Origin: DAORHV01 sp964458645
Lineage (GTDB): Bacteria > Patescibacteriota > Gracilibacteria > Peribacterales > Peribacteraceae
Assembly (NCBI GenBank): GCA_964458645.1
Contig: CAYWJU010000006.1
Coordinates: forward strand, 36,201-100,200
Length of the DNA stretch: 64,000 bases
Direction: 5' to 3'
Made by a program: the position numbers and the translations under genes. The notes below the pieces were generated by a model. The model did not search any database, was not told the origin of the DNA, and saw only the letters and a list, made by a program, of their open reading frames with translations. This document shows, piece by piece, positions 25,762-33,812 of this stretch (within the stretch, counting starts at the first letter, position 1; every line of letters starts with the position of its first letter).

Positions 25762-27221
25762 TAGAACCAATTGAAGCCGTGCTTCTGAATGAATGCGTCC
25801 GCTTCGGCGGGGCCGCCGGAACCCGATGCATACAGTGCCAACGGCGTGGACGCTTCATCTAAGTAACGCTGCAGGGGGTCGATGAGATTCCAGCATGCCT
25901 GCACTTCGGCAGGATCCAGGAACCATTGCTGATTGCCGTTGATTGCTTCGAGCAACAGCAAGCTGTGTTCCACCATGCAATCGCCCATGCAGACGAGAGG
26001 GTCTTCCATGACCAGTGGGCGAAATTGCGGCTCGCTGCCACCAAGCTTGGTCTGCAAGTGCAGCTTCATGCCGGCTTCGCCCTGCAGGATGATATCCAGA
26101 CGATTGCGCTTGGCGCCGCCGGCCTTGCCGAGCATGGCGAGTGAATCTTGGAACTCCACGCTGATGCGCGTTTCCTTGGACTTCAGTCGTTTGCCGGAAC
26201 GGAAGAAAAACGGCACGCCCTCCCAGCGTGAACTGCGACTGGCAAGCTTCATGGCGGCGAATGTCGGCGTGCGCGAGCCCTTGGCCACGCCTTCTTCGGC
26301 GCTGTATGCCGGAACATCTTTGCCACCCATGGCCCCCTTGTCGTATTGCCCCTGCAAAACAATGTCGCCCAAGCCAGCGGCAGGCGGCAGATAAAACTTA
26401 CTGATCGCGTCCAAGCGCGCGGCCTTCAGTGCCTCGCCGTCGCTCTGCACACGCATGCACACCAGTGCGGCGATTTGAATCAGGTGACTCTGGAACATGT
26501 CGCGAAACGTGCCGACGGCGTCGAAGTATCCGGCGCGACCTTCCAAGCCCGCGCTTTCCGATGCGGTGATTTGCACGTTGGTAATGAGCGTGTTTTTGAG
26601 CAGCGCCTCAATGACCGGGTTCGCGTAACGCAAATAGTAGATGTTGCGCACGGCCTCTTTGCCCAGGTAGTGATCCAAGATGTACACCTCGTTCGGATCG
26701 AAGCAGGAGTACAACTTGTCGCGTAACTCCTGGAAGCTTTTGGCATCGTGACCCACCGGTTTTTCCACGATGCAACGGAAATCGCTCGGCTCTCCGTCGG
26801 CATGGCGATGCAATCCACCCGCGCACAGGTTATCGATCACTGCGCCGAAGACGGTCGGAGGAATGGAGAAATATGCCAAGCGCACGCGCTTTTCGCCTCC
26901 TTCGAGTGTTTGAAGCTTGGCTGCCAACGTCTTGAAATCTGCAACCTTGTCGTACTGTCCGGCCTGGTAGACGACGTGGGTGAGTAGCTCGGACAACACC
27001 TTCTCGTTCACTTCCAAGACGTTCGCGCGGACGGCATCGGCAAAATCTTTACGAAAGACATCGTCGGACATGGCGGTACGTGCGTACCCGACGATGGAAT
27101 ACTGCTCCGGAAGCCGCTTTTTGAGCGCCAGGAAATAGAGCGCAGGAAAGATTTTGATCTTGGCCAGGTGCCCCGAAGCGCCGAAGAGGATGAGCGAGAA
27201 CGGACGCTCGGCATGCAACAT
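25761..27221 (-). CDS. zwf: Glucose-6-phosphate 1-dehydrogenase
   Basis: A 486-residue enzyme making 6-phosphogluconolactone and reduced NADP or NAD. The dinucleotide motif is GASGHLAK (14-21); the usual Asp of GASGDLA is His. EKPVGHD (153-159) and DHYLGKE (183-189) are intact, as expected for an active enzyme. Operon with pgl. TACACT lies exactly 6 nt before the ATG, so the mRNA is probably leaderless. A 17-bp inverted repeat covers the region just upstream and also the neighbouring divergent promoter. No gnd gene is in the window. Confidence 0.95.
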   Translation of the reverse strand: MLHAERPFSLILFGASGHLAKIKIFPALYFLALKKRLPEQYSIVGYARTAMSDDVFRKDFADAVRANVLEVNEKVLSELLTHVVYQAGQYDKVADFKTLAAKLQTLEGGEKRVRLAYFSIPPTVFGAVIDNLCAGGLHRHADGEPSDFRCIVEKPVGHDAKSFQELRDKLYSCFDPNEVYILDHYLGKEAVRNIYYLRYANPVIEALLKNTLITNVQITASESAGLEGRAGYFDAVGTFRDMFQSHLIQIAALVCMRVQSDGEALKAARLDAISKFYLPPAAGLGDIVLQGQYDKGAMGGKDVPAYSAEEGVAKGSRTPTFAAMKLASRSSRWEGVPFFFRSGKRLKSKETRISVEFQDSLAMLGKAGGAKRNRLDIILQGEAGMKLHLQTKLGGSEPQFRPLVMEDPLVCMGDCMVEHSLLLLEAINGNQQWFLDPAEVQACWNLIDPLQRYLDEASTPLALYASGSGGPAEADAFIQKHGFNWF

Positions 27222-27227
27222 GCGCGA

Positions 27228-27233
27228 AGTGTA
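27228..27233 (-). promoter_or_regulatory. -10 giving a leaderless zwf mRNA
   Basis: TACACT, then the 6-nt spacer TCGCGC, then ATG. Confidence 0.55.
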
Positions 27234-27234
27234 T

Positions 27235-27338
27235 CAGTAGTCAGTCGGCAGTAAACAGCAGGTGATTGATCGCTTTTCTCTTTCAACTTTCCGCGACGTC
27301 CTGTCTACTCATCAGTGCGCTCTGCCAACTGACTACTG
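27235..27338. repeat. 17-bp inverted repeat between zwf and the ProX gene
   Basis: CAGTAGTCAGTCGGCAG at 27235-27251 is the reverse complement of 27322-27338 with one mismatch. The 70-bp centre has further complementarity (CAGG/CCTG). It touches the zwf -10 on one side and ends 4 bp before the ProX start on the other. Confidence 0.8.
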
Positions 27339-27342
27339 CCCC

Positions 27343-27858
27343 ATGGATACCCTTCTGCAGCTTCTCGCCAATCTCTCGATACCGTTTCAGCGCTTCGACC
27401 ACCCGGCGGTGTTCACCTGCGAGGAATCCGACAAGATCTGCCAGCCGATGCCGGGCGCCCATACCAAGCAACTGCTGCTACGCAGCAAGAAAAAGGATAA
27501 GCACGTGCTGTTGATTGTGATGCACGACAAGCGCGTGGATACGCGTGCACTGGCGAAAGAATACGGCGTGCAGAGTTTCAGCTTTGCGTCACCGGAATTG
27601 CTGAAAGAATTGCTTGGCGTGGAACCCGGATCGGTAACGCCGTTCGGACTGATGTTCGACAAGAACCACATTGTGGAAGTGGTCGTGGATGAAGATGCCT
27701 GGAACATGGGGCAGTTTCGATTCCATCCGCTCATCAACACCGCGACGCTCATTGTCGATCGTGCCGGATTGGAGGCATTTACCAAGTACACGGGCCACGC
27801 ATTCACGGTACGCACGATTCCACAGAGAACGGTGGAACCCGCAGCAGCAGAGCGGTAG
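27343..27858 (+). CDS. YbaK/ProX-type aminoacyl-tRNA deacylase
   Basis: A 171-residue protein of the YbaK/ProX editing family, which hydrolyses mischarged aminoacyl-tRNA (for example Ala- or Cys-tRNAPro) in the cytoplasm. Family features visible are DHPAVFTCEES, the GAHTKQLLLRSKKK segment and GSVTPFGLMFD, followed by VVVDEDAW and the helix leading to the last strand. The exact tRNA substrate cannot be told from sequence. The ATG at 27343 follows a pyrimidine-rich stretch; no clear -10 was seen at the usual distance. Confidence 0.85.
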   Translation: MDTLLQLLANLSIPFQRFDHPAVFTCEESDKICQPMPGAHTKQLLLRSKKKDKHVLLIVMHDKRVDTRALAKEYGVQSFSFASPELLKELLGVEPGSVTPFGLMFDKNHIVEVVVDEDAWNMGQFRFHPLINTATLIVDRAGLEAFTKYTGHAFTVRTIPQRTVEPAAAER

Positions 27859-27861
27859 AAT
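27856..27861 (+). promoter_or_regulatory. -10 of the first Cys-His-Glu gene
   Basis: TAGAAT lies 8 nt before the ATG at 27870, inside the end of the ProX gene. Confidence 0.4.
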
Positions 27862-27869
27862 CGTCGGCC

Positions 27870-28652
27870 ATGGCAACCCGCCACGCACCACCGACCTCAA
27901 CCCGCGTACTCCACGCAACTGAGCGTGCTGTGCCGTACAACAACGTTTCGAATCTGTACATGTTGAACGGCGAGCGGCCCAACCCGCGCTTCGGCGGCGA
28001 TTGTCTGTACCAGGCATATTTGTTTGGCGAACGTTTCCGCGCGGCGGTGTCCGGCGTGCCGGTACGGTTCCACAACACCGAAGGCGAAGGCACCAGCGGG
28101 CACATCGTGCCGATCGCCGGCGACGGCGATGAGCGCCAGATCTTCGAGATTACCCAATTGGCAGCTGAGCCGATTTCACTGGCCGATATTCGCGGACGCG
28201 CCAACGAGAAGCGTGTACGCACGTTTCCATTGCCACCGCGTGGCGACCGGGCGCTGTCGTGCTTTTGGTTGCCGCATTTGGAGCAACTGAACATCAGTAT
28301 GATCAGCGGCTGCGACGGCGGCCTGTTACACCACCGCATTGCAACCGATTCGCCAATCGAGCTGCCGGACAGCACGCACCCCATCGACGACATGATGGCC
28401 CGCATACCGCGCAAGCCGCTGCGGCTGCATGCACTGGATGCCGACTTCGGCAAAGTGGCGGTGACGCTGGACCCGATCGACGGTGCGATGACGGCGCAGA
28501 TTGTGGGAGCCGAGACAGCGCATGGCGGCAGCAAACGCTTTGAACAAGCGTTCGAGTATGTTGCACAATCGGTTGGCGTGCGACGCTCACAGCTGATGGA
28601 ATTCTTCCAAGAGGGCTGGAAAATGGAGCGGGAACTCCAGGGTTTGCTCTAG
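27870..28652 (+). CDS. Unknown protein with NAT/transglutaminase-like Cys-His-Glu pattern (paralogue 1)
   Basis: A 260-residue soluble protein, no family recognised. It is a paralogue of the protein at 30497-31336: both have AVP-N, then GGDCLYQA, GH-P and an E-I-T-LA segment, and both end with LMEFFQEGW-like sequence. The invariant residues C45, H78 and E93 have the same spacing in both (33 and 15). In arylamine N-acetyltransferases a catalytic Cys in an RGG-C context is followed by His about 38 and Asp 15 residues later, so a papain/transglutaminase-like fold is possible. This is inference from spacing only. No signal peptide; probably cytoplasmic. Confidence 0.8.
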   Translation: MATRHAPPTSTRVLHATERAVPYNNVSNLYMLNGERPNPRFGGDCLYQAYLFGERFRAAVSGVPVRFHNTEGEGTSGHIVPIAGDGDERQIFEITQLAAEPISLADIRGRANEKRVRTFPLPPRGDRALSCFWLPHLEQLNISMISGCDGGLLHHRIATDSPIELPDSTHPIDDMMARIPRKPLRLHALDADFGKVAVTLDPIDGAMTAQIVGAETAHGGSKRFEQAFEYVAQSVGVRRSQLMEFFQEGWKMERELQGLL

Positions 28653-28682
28653 GGAGGAGTAGCCCCGAACGCCGTTTTCTGG

Positions 28683-28688
28683 TACAAT
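28683..28688 (+). promoter_or_regulatory. -10 at leaderless distance from a GAGGAG sequence
   Basis: TACAAT, then GAGGAG, then the ATG at 28695. The GAGGAG looks like a Shine-Dalgarno but sits where transcription would only just have begun. Confidence 0.5.
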
Positions 28689-28694
28689 GAGGAG

Positions 28695-28925
28695 ATGGCA
28701 ACTTCTCCTGCTGCAGACGGCTTGTTCGGCGCCAAGGTTTCTGGCGGCGATTCCGAGGAAGTGGCGCGGCTAAAAGCCGAGCTACAGGTGGAGAAAGACC
28801 GCCATCGCGTGTTGGTAGACAAAGCACACCGCGTGGAACAAACGCAGTCCGAGAAGGACTCGGCGGCGGCTTTGCAATTGCTCGAAACTCTTGAGGATCT
28901 TCCCGCTTCCCAGCCCAAGGCATGA
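28695..28925 (+). CDS. Small coiled-coil protein
   Basis: A 76-residue acidic protein, unrecognised. Residues of about 20-62 have heptad-like spacing (EEVARLKAELQVEKDRH), predicting one coiled-coil helix. No membrane or signal segment. Its stop overlaps the next start as ATGA, so it is coupled to the 339-residue gene and the two may form a complex. Confidence 0.7.
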   Translation: MATSPAADGLFGAKVSGGDSEEVARLKAELQVEKDRHRVLVDKAHRVEQTQSEKDSAAALQLLETLEDLPASQPKA

Positions 28926-29941
28926 TGCCCGATCAGGAACAGCCACAGGCCGAGCCCGATACTGTTGAGCAGCGTGAAAAAAAGGAGAGCGCTGATCAGT
29001 CGAGTCAGGACAATCCCGATGCGCTGCGCAAGCAGATTGCCAATGAGAAAGCTCGTAACCAAAAGCTGGAAAAGGTGATTGCCTCCGAAGGCGGTGAGGA
29101 CGGCAAGGAAAAGAAGGAAGGCTCCGAACGCCTGGAGGAATTGTTGATCAAGGAACTCGAACCAAGCATGCAACAGGGCTTGGATATGAACGTGAACACT
29201 GATTTCTCAAAACGTGAGCCCGACCGTCTGCGCAGTGATTTGGCGCGCGTCAACGGCTCCGAGAAGTATGTCTCCAGTCACACACCGGAAAGTTTGGGTA
29301 GTGCTTTGCAGCGCGAGTTGAAGAACGCGTTCGAGAAGTACAAAGCTGAGCAACCCAATGACACCAGCGTAGGCGGCATGCAGGGCGCCGACTCCAACAA
29401 GGCGATTGATTTCGTGAAGAGCGCCATGCTCAAGTCACTGCAAATCGTGAAGACGAATATCGTCAAGGCACTGAAGGAGAAAGGTGTAGAGAATCCCGAA
29501 GAGGAGCAAGGGAAGCGTGAGGCTTCCGGAGAGCAAGTCCGCACTGTTCGTGGAGCGCCAAACGACCGAGCTATTGGTCCACGCGGACGAAATTCCATGC
29601 GTGAATTCCGCAACGCTATCTACAAAGCCGAAACTCCAGATAAGGTGCGTTACGACCGCCTGACCCTTGAGCCACCCAAGACCGAAGCCGAACGCAATGC
29701 AGCAAAGAAGTTCAATGTGTTGGCCGAGAAATTCGACAACGCACTCGCGCATTGCGAAGAAGGCGGCACTAGCGGCATCGATAAAAATGTTCGTGCGGTG
29801 CTGCTCAAAGACTATGGCGACATGTTGGTGAAGGACCCTATCACCACTCCCGAGACACTGCCGAAATTCAAGGAATGGTTGGCGCAGAATGCCGACAAGG
29901 TGAAGGTCGCCCGCGAGCAAGTCACCAAAACCGCAGAGTAG
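28922..29941 (+). CDS. Hydrophilic helical protein of unknown function
   Basis: A 339-residue, highly charged protein with no family recognised. The first 80 residues are a Gln/Glu/Lys-rich, probably disordered or coiled-coil region (DALRKQIANEKARNQKLEK). The middle carries an amphipathic helix around AIDFVKSAMLKSLQIVKTNI. The C-terminal 120 residues look globular and helical (NVLAEKFDNALAHCEEG). Two tandem ATGs occur; the first overlaps the upstream stop and is used here. No signal peptide. Similar hydrophilic proteins occur at 30005, 48557, 50656 and 60426. Confidence 0.75.
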   Translation: MMPDQEQPQAEPDTVEQREKKESADQSSQDNPDALRKQIANEKARNQKLEKVIASEGGEDGKEKKEGSERLEELLIKELEPSMQQGLDMNVNTDFSKREPDRLRSDLARVNGSEKYVSSHTPESLGSALQRELKNAFEKYKAEQPNDTSVGGMQGADSNKAIDFVKSAMLKSLQIVKTNIVKALKEKGVENPEEEQGKREASGEQVRTVRGAPNDRAIGPRGRNSMREFRNAIYKAETPDKVRYDRLTLEPPKTEAERNAAKKFNVLAEKFDNALAHCEEGGTSGIDKNVRAVLLKDYGDMLVKDPITTPETLPKFKEWLAQNADKVKVAREQVTKTAE

Positions 29942-29959
29942 CGATTCAGCGCTGTTTTA

Positions 29960-29968
29960 TGCTATACT
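29960..29968 (+). promoter_or_regulatory. Extended -10 promoter
   Basis: TG-C-TATACT at 29960-29968 predicts a start near 29975 and a leader of about 30 nt for the gene at 30005. Confidence 0.55.
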
Positions 29969-30004
29969 GAACAGAAATATCCACACTCAATTCCCACTCG
30001 TTGC

Positions 30005-30409
30005 ATGGTCAATCACATTGAAATCGCACCCGATCACGGACCCGACGGCGAGCAGGCAAACACCCTGCGCCTCCAGAGCAACGCCGAGCAGCAGAAGCGC
30101 GTGGCAGAAGCGCTGAACCTTATTGCCGAGTCCGACGCGGCAGACACGGTGGTGGATGCCATGGGACTGAAGACGCATTTGGATGACCCGAACAATCCCG
30201 TCCGCACGTTCCTGATGAACGCCAACGGCGCCAAGGTGCGCCTGTTCTTGGAGACCTCGTTTAAGAAAGCCCAAGACAAGCTGAAGGAGACGGGAGACGT
30301 GGAGGGCCTTCTTGCACTCAAAACTACACAGGGCCAGGTTCTGGCAGCATTGGATACTCCCGCAACCGAGCAGATTGAGCGCCCGGGCGACCAGCGCCGC
30401 GCGGCCTAG
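30005..30409 (+). CDS. Small helical protein of unknown function
   Basis: A 134-residue soluble protein, unrecognised. It is mainly helical and charged (EQQKRVAEALNLIAE, ETSFKKAQDKLKET), with no cysteine, membrane segment or signal peptide. It is a single-gene unit with its own extended -10 promoter and a C-rich leader without Shine-Dalgarno. A weak hairpin follows before the next promoter. Confidence 0.7.
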   Translation: MVNHIEIAPDHGPDGEQANTLRLQSNAEQQKRVAEALNLIAESDAADTVVDAMGLKTHLDDPNNPVRTFLMNANGAKVRLFLETSFKKAQDKLKETGDVEGLLALKTTQGQVLAALDTPATEQIERPGDQRRAA

Positions 30410-30435
30410 TGAAAGCCATCGCCGATCTTCCACGC

Positions 30436-30456
30436 CACCCCCGAATCGGGTGTTTC
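30436..30456 (+). terminator. Weak terminator-like hairpin
   Basis: CACCC (30436-30440) pairs with GGGTG (30448-30452), followed by TTTCTT. It directly precedes the -35 of the next gene. Confidence 0.45.
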
Positions 30457-30485
30457 TTGACATATTTAAGTTAATGTTTTTAAAT
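30457..30485 (+). promoter_or_regulatory. Consensus-like promoter of paralogue 2
   Basis: A perfect -35 TTGACA (30457-30462), a 17-bp spacer and -10 TTAAAT (30480-30485) lie 11 nt before the ATG at 30497. Confidence 0.65.
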
Positions 30486-30496
30486 GCGTATTAAAA

Positions 30497-31336
30497 ATGG
30501 ATCATCGTACCCGTTCATTCGGCGGAATCGAGCGCTTGGATACACCAGAATCCAACGCTCTTTTGGAGGTGCAACGAGCTGTGCCGTTTACGAATATTGC
30601 CAGGCTGTTTCGCTACTACGGTGAAACCGTCTATCGAACGCTTGGCGGCGACTGCCTGTACCAGGCGCATGTGTTCCGACAGATGTTGCGCGACGGCGAT
30701 TCGCAGGTAATCGTGGGGCTGTATAACCAAAGCGGCGTGACTACCGATGGCCACGTGATGCCGGTGACGTATTCGGAACGCGGCACGCTGCTGCACGAAA
30801 TCACCGAGCTTGCGACCCAGCCCGTGCCGCTGGATCAATTGCCGATGGGGTTGGGGCAGCACGCACTTGTGCGCACGTTTCCCATCATGCCGGGCAAAGG
30901 TCGGTTGCTGTTTTCGAAGTGGGTGGGGGGCGGAAGGATGCTCTCGACGATGCTGGTAAGCGAACGCAATGATTGGTTCGGACGTCAGGCGATGCTGAAC
31001 ATGCGCAAAGCAATCGTGTTGCCCGACGACGCAGAAGATCACCCGTTCAATGAGACGATGGCGCGCACCCCAGTGGATGAACTGGTGTTGCACGCACTTG
31101 GGGCAGATGGATCGAAATCGTACGTTGCCCTGCAAACCGCAACGGGAGTCATGGAAGCCGGACGGATCGGTGAAGGTGGTACGTACGCCCATTTCGATCG
31201 CCAAGCAGGATTCGCCGACGAATTCAACCGAGTTGCCAGACTTATCGGTGCCGACCGCTGCACGCTCATGGAGTTATTTCAGGAAGGCTGGGGGTATTAC
31301 AAGAAATTGCATCCGGATTACCAAGACAACGCATGA
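30497..31336 (+). CDS. Unknown protein with NAT/transglutaminase-like Cys-His-Glu pattern (paralogue 2)
   Basis: A 279-residue paralogue of the 27870-28652 protein. C53 (GGDCLYQA), H86 (DGHVMPV) and E101 (HEITELA) keep the same spacing of 33 and 15 residues, and RCTLMELFQEGW matches near the C-terminus. Between these blocks the sequences differ strongly, so the conserved points are probably catalytic or structural. It has its own strong promoter and its TGA overlaps the next ATG as ATGA. Function unknown; a cysteine acyltransferase or peptidase is the working guess. Confidence 0.8.
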   Translation: MDHRTRSFGGIERLDTPESNALLEVQRAVPFTNIARLFRYYGETVYRTLGGDCLYQAHVFRQMLRDGDSQVIVGLYNQSGVTTDGHVMPVTYSERGTLLHEITELATQPVPLDQLPMGLGQHALVRTFPIMPGKGRLLFSKWVGGGRMLSTMLVSERNDWFGRQAMLNMRKAIVLPDDAEDHPFNETMARTPVDELVLHALGADGSKSYVALQTATGVMEAGRIGEGGTYAHFDRQAGFADEFNRVARLIGADRCTLMELFQEGWGYYKKLHPDYQDNA

Positions 31337-32361
31337 AGCAAGAGCACTACCGCCTGCACCTGGTGGCCGCGGAAGGCTGCGATGAAGAGTTCGCCGAGTG
31401 GCGCTCGGAGGAGCTGTACGCCATGGCCGGACGTGACCTGATGCTAGATGCCGCAATGGACCCGGACGATACGCGCTACGGTGTCGACCTTCTGCTGCGT
31501 TACCTGCCGGCCCTGCTGGAGGACCACGATCCCGCCCAGCTGATGAGCCTGATCGACGCGAAGCGGGGAATGATTTTCTCCACACGCGACGCCGCCCGCC
31601 AGACGCTGCGGCACCTGGAGATCATCGGGGATCATGCAGACATGGTCATGCAAACGCGCCTGATCGACGAACTGACGGCGGCCAAGCGGTTGCGAAGCGA
31701 CCCGATGACGGCGTTGGAATTCGCCAAGCAGTTCGGCAAGATTCTGCGGCACTTCGATTCGTCCTCGAACACGCGGGTGGTACGGCGGATCTGGGACGTC
31801 ATCGCGCAGTACCGGGCGCTACCCCCGGTGCTCTCATTTCTTGCGCCCGAGGAGCTGCCGGACTACCTGGACCGCGGACCGATCGAAGAGGCGACTTCGG
31901 CCAAGGTCGTGGCAAGCGACATGGTGACGCCCCGGCGCTACCTGGACCCGACCGACAAGGGCGAATGCGACAACGCGGAGGTGTTCCACCAGCGCGCGCT
32001 GGCCGGTCATGGCGACGGCTACGGACGCCTGACGATCGTGGAAGCCGACGACGGCACGCCGGTCGGTTCCGTGAAATGGGACGGCTACCCGAGCATGCTC
32101 GGGCTGCGCACCGTCATCGACTCGGCCGGCCGCCACGCGGTGATGCCGGGCGGCGTGTACAAGCTTTCCGAACGCGTGGAACGCGACGTGCTGGACGACG
32201 AGAACCTCGGCGACCGATTCGCACGCAGGCGCTACGCGGAGCTGGAGCTGCAGCCCGTGCGCGTGCTCGGAGGCTATTGGCCGGGGCGCCTGGATCACGA
32301 GGAGTTCCGCGAGATCATCGAGGACGTCCTCACCCGCCCGCAGTTCCGGAAACGCGGCTGA
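31333..32361 (+). CDS. Protein of unknown function coupled to paralogue 2
   Basis: A 342-residue soluble protein, unrecognised. The N-terminal 170 residues are helical (LLLRYLPALLEDHDPAQL), and the C-terminal 150 residues look mixed alpha/beta (GRLTIVEADDGTPVGSVKW). No membrane segment. The ATGA overlap with the preceding gene implies joint expression and probably a shared process. Its DNA is visibly richer in G and C and favours GC-ending codons compared with the genes on either side, which may mean different expression or origin. Confidence 0.75.
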   Translation: MKQEHYRLHLVAAEGCDEEFAEWRSEELYAMAGRDLMLDAAMDPDDTRYGVDLLLRYLPALLEDHDPAQLMSLIDAKRGMIFSTRDAARQTLRHLEIIGDHADMVMQTRLIDELTAAKRLRSDPMTALEFAKQFGKILRHFDSSSNTRVVRRIWDVIAQYRALPPVLSFLAPEELPDYLDRGPIEEATSAKVVASDMVTPRRYLDPTDKGECDNAEVFHQRALAGHGDGYGRLTIVEADDGTPVGSVKWDGYPSMLGLRTVIDSAGRHAVMPGGVYKLSERVERDVLDDENLGDRFARRRYAELELQPVRVLGGYWPGRLDHEEFREIIEDVLTRPQFRKRG

Positions 32362-32407
32362 ACTTGCACGCGAAAAACTTCCTGCTAGGCTGACCCGTAC
32401 ATCACCG

Positions 32408-32510
32408 CTATCACGAGTGACATCGTGGGAACTGGCCCAATACGATGTCCCCCAACCTCTCCGAGCCCGGAGGACGGTGGGAAATCCAGCCCCCTTCCGG
32501 GGACAGATAG
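32408..32510 (+). promoter_or_regulatory. SAM riboswitch (SAM-I clan) upstream of metK
   Basis: The leader carries the conserved core of the SAM-I clan: GGGAACTGGCCC (32427-32438), CCAACC (32452-32457) and GGTGGGAAATCCAGC (32476-32490). Four helices can be drawn: P1 CTATC/GATAG (32408-32412, 32506-32510), P2 GACATCG/CGATGTC (32419-32425, 32443-32449), P3 CTCC/GGAG (32459-32462, 32469-32472) and P4 CCCC/GGGG (32490-32493, 32499-32502). It directly precedes a terminator and metK, so SAM should repress its own synthesis. Exact subtype (SAM-I or the SAM-I/IV variant) is not settled. Confidence 0.85.
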
Positions 32511-32539
32511 TGACCACTCAGTTCACTTCATCTCTCCAC

Positions 32540-32584
32540 GGAAGAGAGTGACCATTTCGCGGTGTGTCTCTCTTCCCCCTTTTT
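32540..32584 (+). terminator. Riboswitch-controlled terminator
   Basis: GGAAGAGAG (32540-32548) pairs with CTCTCTTCC (32568-32576), followed by CCCTTTTT, ending 5 nt before metK. A competing small hairpin, CTCTC (32532-32536) with GAGAG (32544-32548), would break the terminator stem. The P1 3' strand can also pair with bases near 32524-32533, linking ligand state to termination. Confidence 0.8.
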
Positions 32585-32589
32585 ATCCC

Positions 32590-33744
32590 ATGTCCTCCCT
32601 GTTCACGTCGGAATCGGTGACCGAGGGTCACCCAGACAAAGTCTGTGACCAGATCAGCGACGCGATCCTGGACTATGCGTTGTCCAAGGACCCCGCTTCG
32701 CACGTCGCCTGCGAGTGCCTCGTCACCACCGGATTGGTGGTCGTGGCAGGCGAAATCAAGACCAAGACCTACATCCCGATGGCCGACATCGCCCGTGAGA
32801 CCATCCGCCAGATCGGTTACGACGACGCCGTGTACGGCTTCGACCACAAAGCCTGCGCCGTCATGATCTGCGTCGGCGAGCAGTCCGCCGACATCGACCA
32901 GGGTGTGGCCGAAGGCAAGAAGAAAGAAGAGCAGGGTGCCGGTGACCAGGGTCTGATGTTCGGTTACGCCTGCGACGAGACCCCCGAACTGATGCCGCTG
33001 CCGATTTCGTTGGCTCACCAACTCACCCGCAAGCTCTCCGAAGTGCGCAAGGCCGGCGGACTGAAGTACTTGCGTCCCGACGGCAAGAGCCAGGTGACGG
33101 TGGAGTACGGCGAGGACGGTCTGCCCAAGCGTGTGCACGCAGTGGTTATTTCCACGCAGCACGCCGAGGATGTGTCGCATGAACAGATCTGCAAGGACGT
33201 GAAGAAGTTCATTATTGAACCGGTATGCGGCAAGTGGCTCGACGCCAAGACCGTGTACCACATTAACCCAACCGGTCGCTTCGTCATCGGCGGTCCTCCG
33301 GGCGACTGCGGCGTGACCGGACGCAAGATCATCGTGGACACCTACGGCGGATACAGCCGCCACGGTGGAGGCGCCTTCTCGGGCAAGGACCCGAGCAAAG
33401 TCGACCGTTCAGCCGCTTATGCCGCGCGCTGGGTCGCCAAGCACGTCGTGAAAGCAGGGCTCGCCAAGAAGTGCGAAGTGCAGGTGGCGTATGCCATCGG
33501 CGTGGCCGCTCCGGTCAGCGTCCGTGTGGATACATTCGGCACCGGCACCGTCTCGGATGCCAAGTTGTCCGAGGCCGTACAGAAGACGTTTGATCTGCGC
33601 CCGGCGCACATCATCAAGGACCTGGACCTGTTGAAGCCGCAGTACCAGAAGATCGCCGCCTACGGACACATGGGCCGCGAGGACACCGACGTCGCGTGGG
33701 AGAAGTGCACGCGTCTCGAGGAACTGAAGAAGGCAGCCAAGTAG
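32590..33744 (+). CDS. metK: S-adenosylmethionine synthetase
   Basis: A 384-residue enzyme making SAM from methionine and ATP. Typical MetK motifs are TEGHPDK near the N-terminus, GAGDQGLMFGYA and the GGYSRHGGGAFSGKDPSKVD loop, all intact. The ATG at 32590 is chosen because longer in-frame extensions run back into the riboswitch and terminator. Regulation by SAM through transcription termination is strongly suggested. A hairpin terminator follows, then a small secreted protein gene. Confidence 0.97.
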   Translation: MSSLFTSESVTEGHPDKVCDQISDAILDYALSKDPASHVACECLVTTGLVVVAGEIKTKTYIPMADIARETIRQIGYDDAVYGFDHKACAVMICVGEQSADIDQGVAEGKKKEEQGAGDQGLMFGYACDETPELMPLPISLAHQLTRKLSEVRKAGGLKYLRPDGKSQVTVEYGEDGLPKRVHAVVISTQHAEDVSHEQICKDVKKFIIEPVCGKWLDAKTVYHINPTGRFVIGGPPGDCGVTGRKIIVDTYGGYSRHGGGAFSGKDPSKVDRSAAYAARWVAKHVVKAGLAKKCEVQVAYAIGVAAPVSVRVDTFGTGTVSDAKLSEAVQKTFDLRPAHIIKDLDLLKPQYQKIAAYGHMGREDTDVAWEKCTRLEELKKAAK

Positions 33745-33758
33745 TTTTTTTCGATCGG

Positions 33759-33790
33759 AACCACGGAGGGCTCATTTCCTCTCCGTGGTT
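33759..33790 (+). terminator. Terminator after metK
   Basis: AACCACGGAG (33759-33768) pairs perfectly with CTCCGTGGTT (33781-33790) across a 12-nt loop. The T-run is short (TTTCTT). Confidence 0.65.
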
Positions 33791-33812
33791 TCTTCGGAGT
33801 ACAGTGGAATCC

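Noticed and set aside
32425..32589. N-terminal extension of MetK back to 32425
   Set aside because: The extension would translate the riboswitch and terminator; MetK proteins begin at the SSLFTSESVTEGHPDK region.
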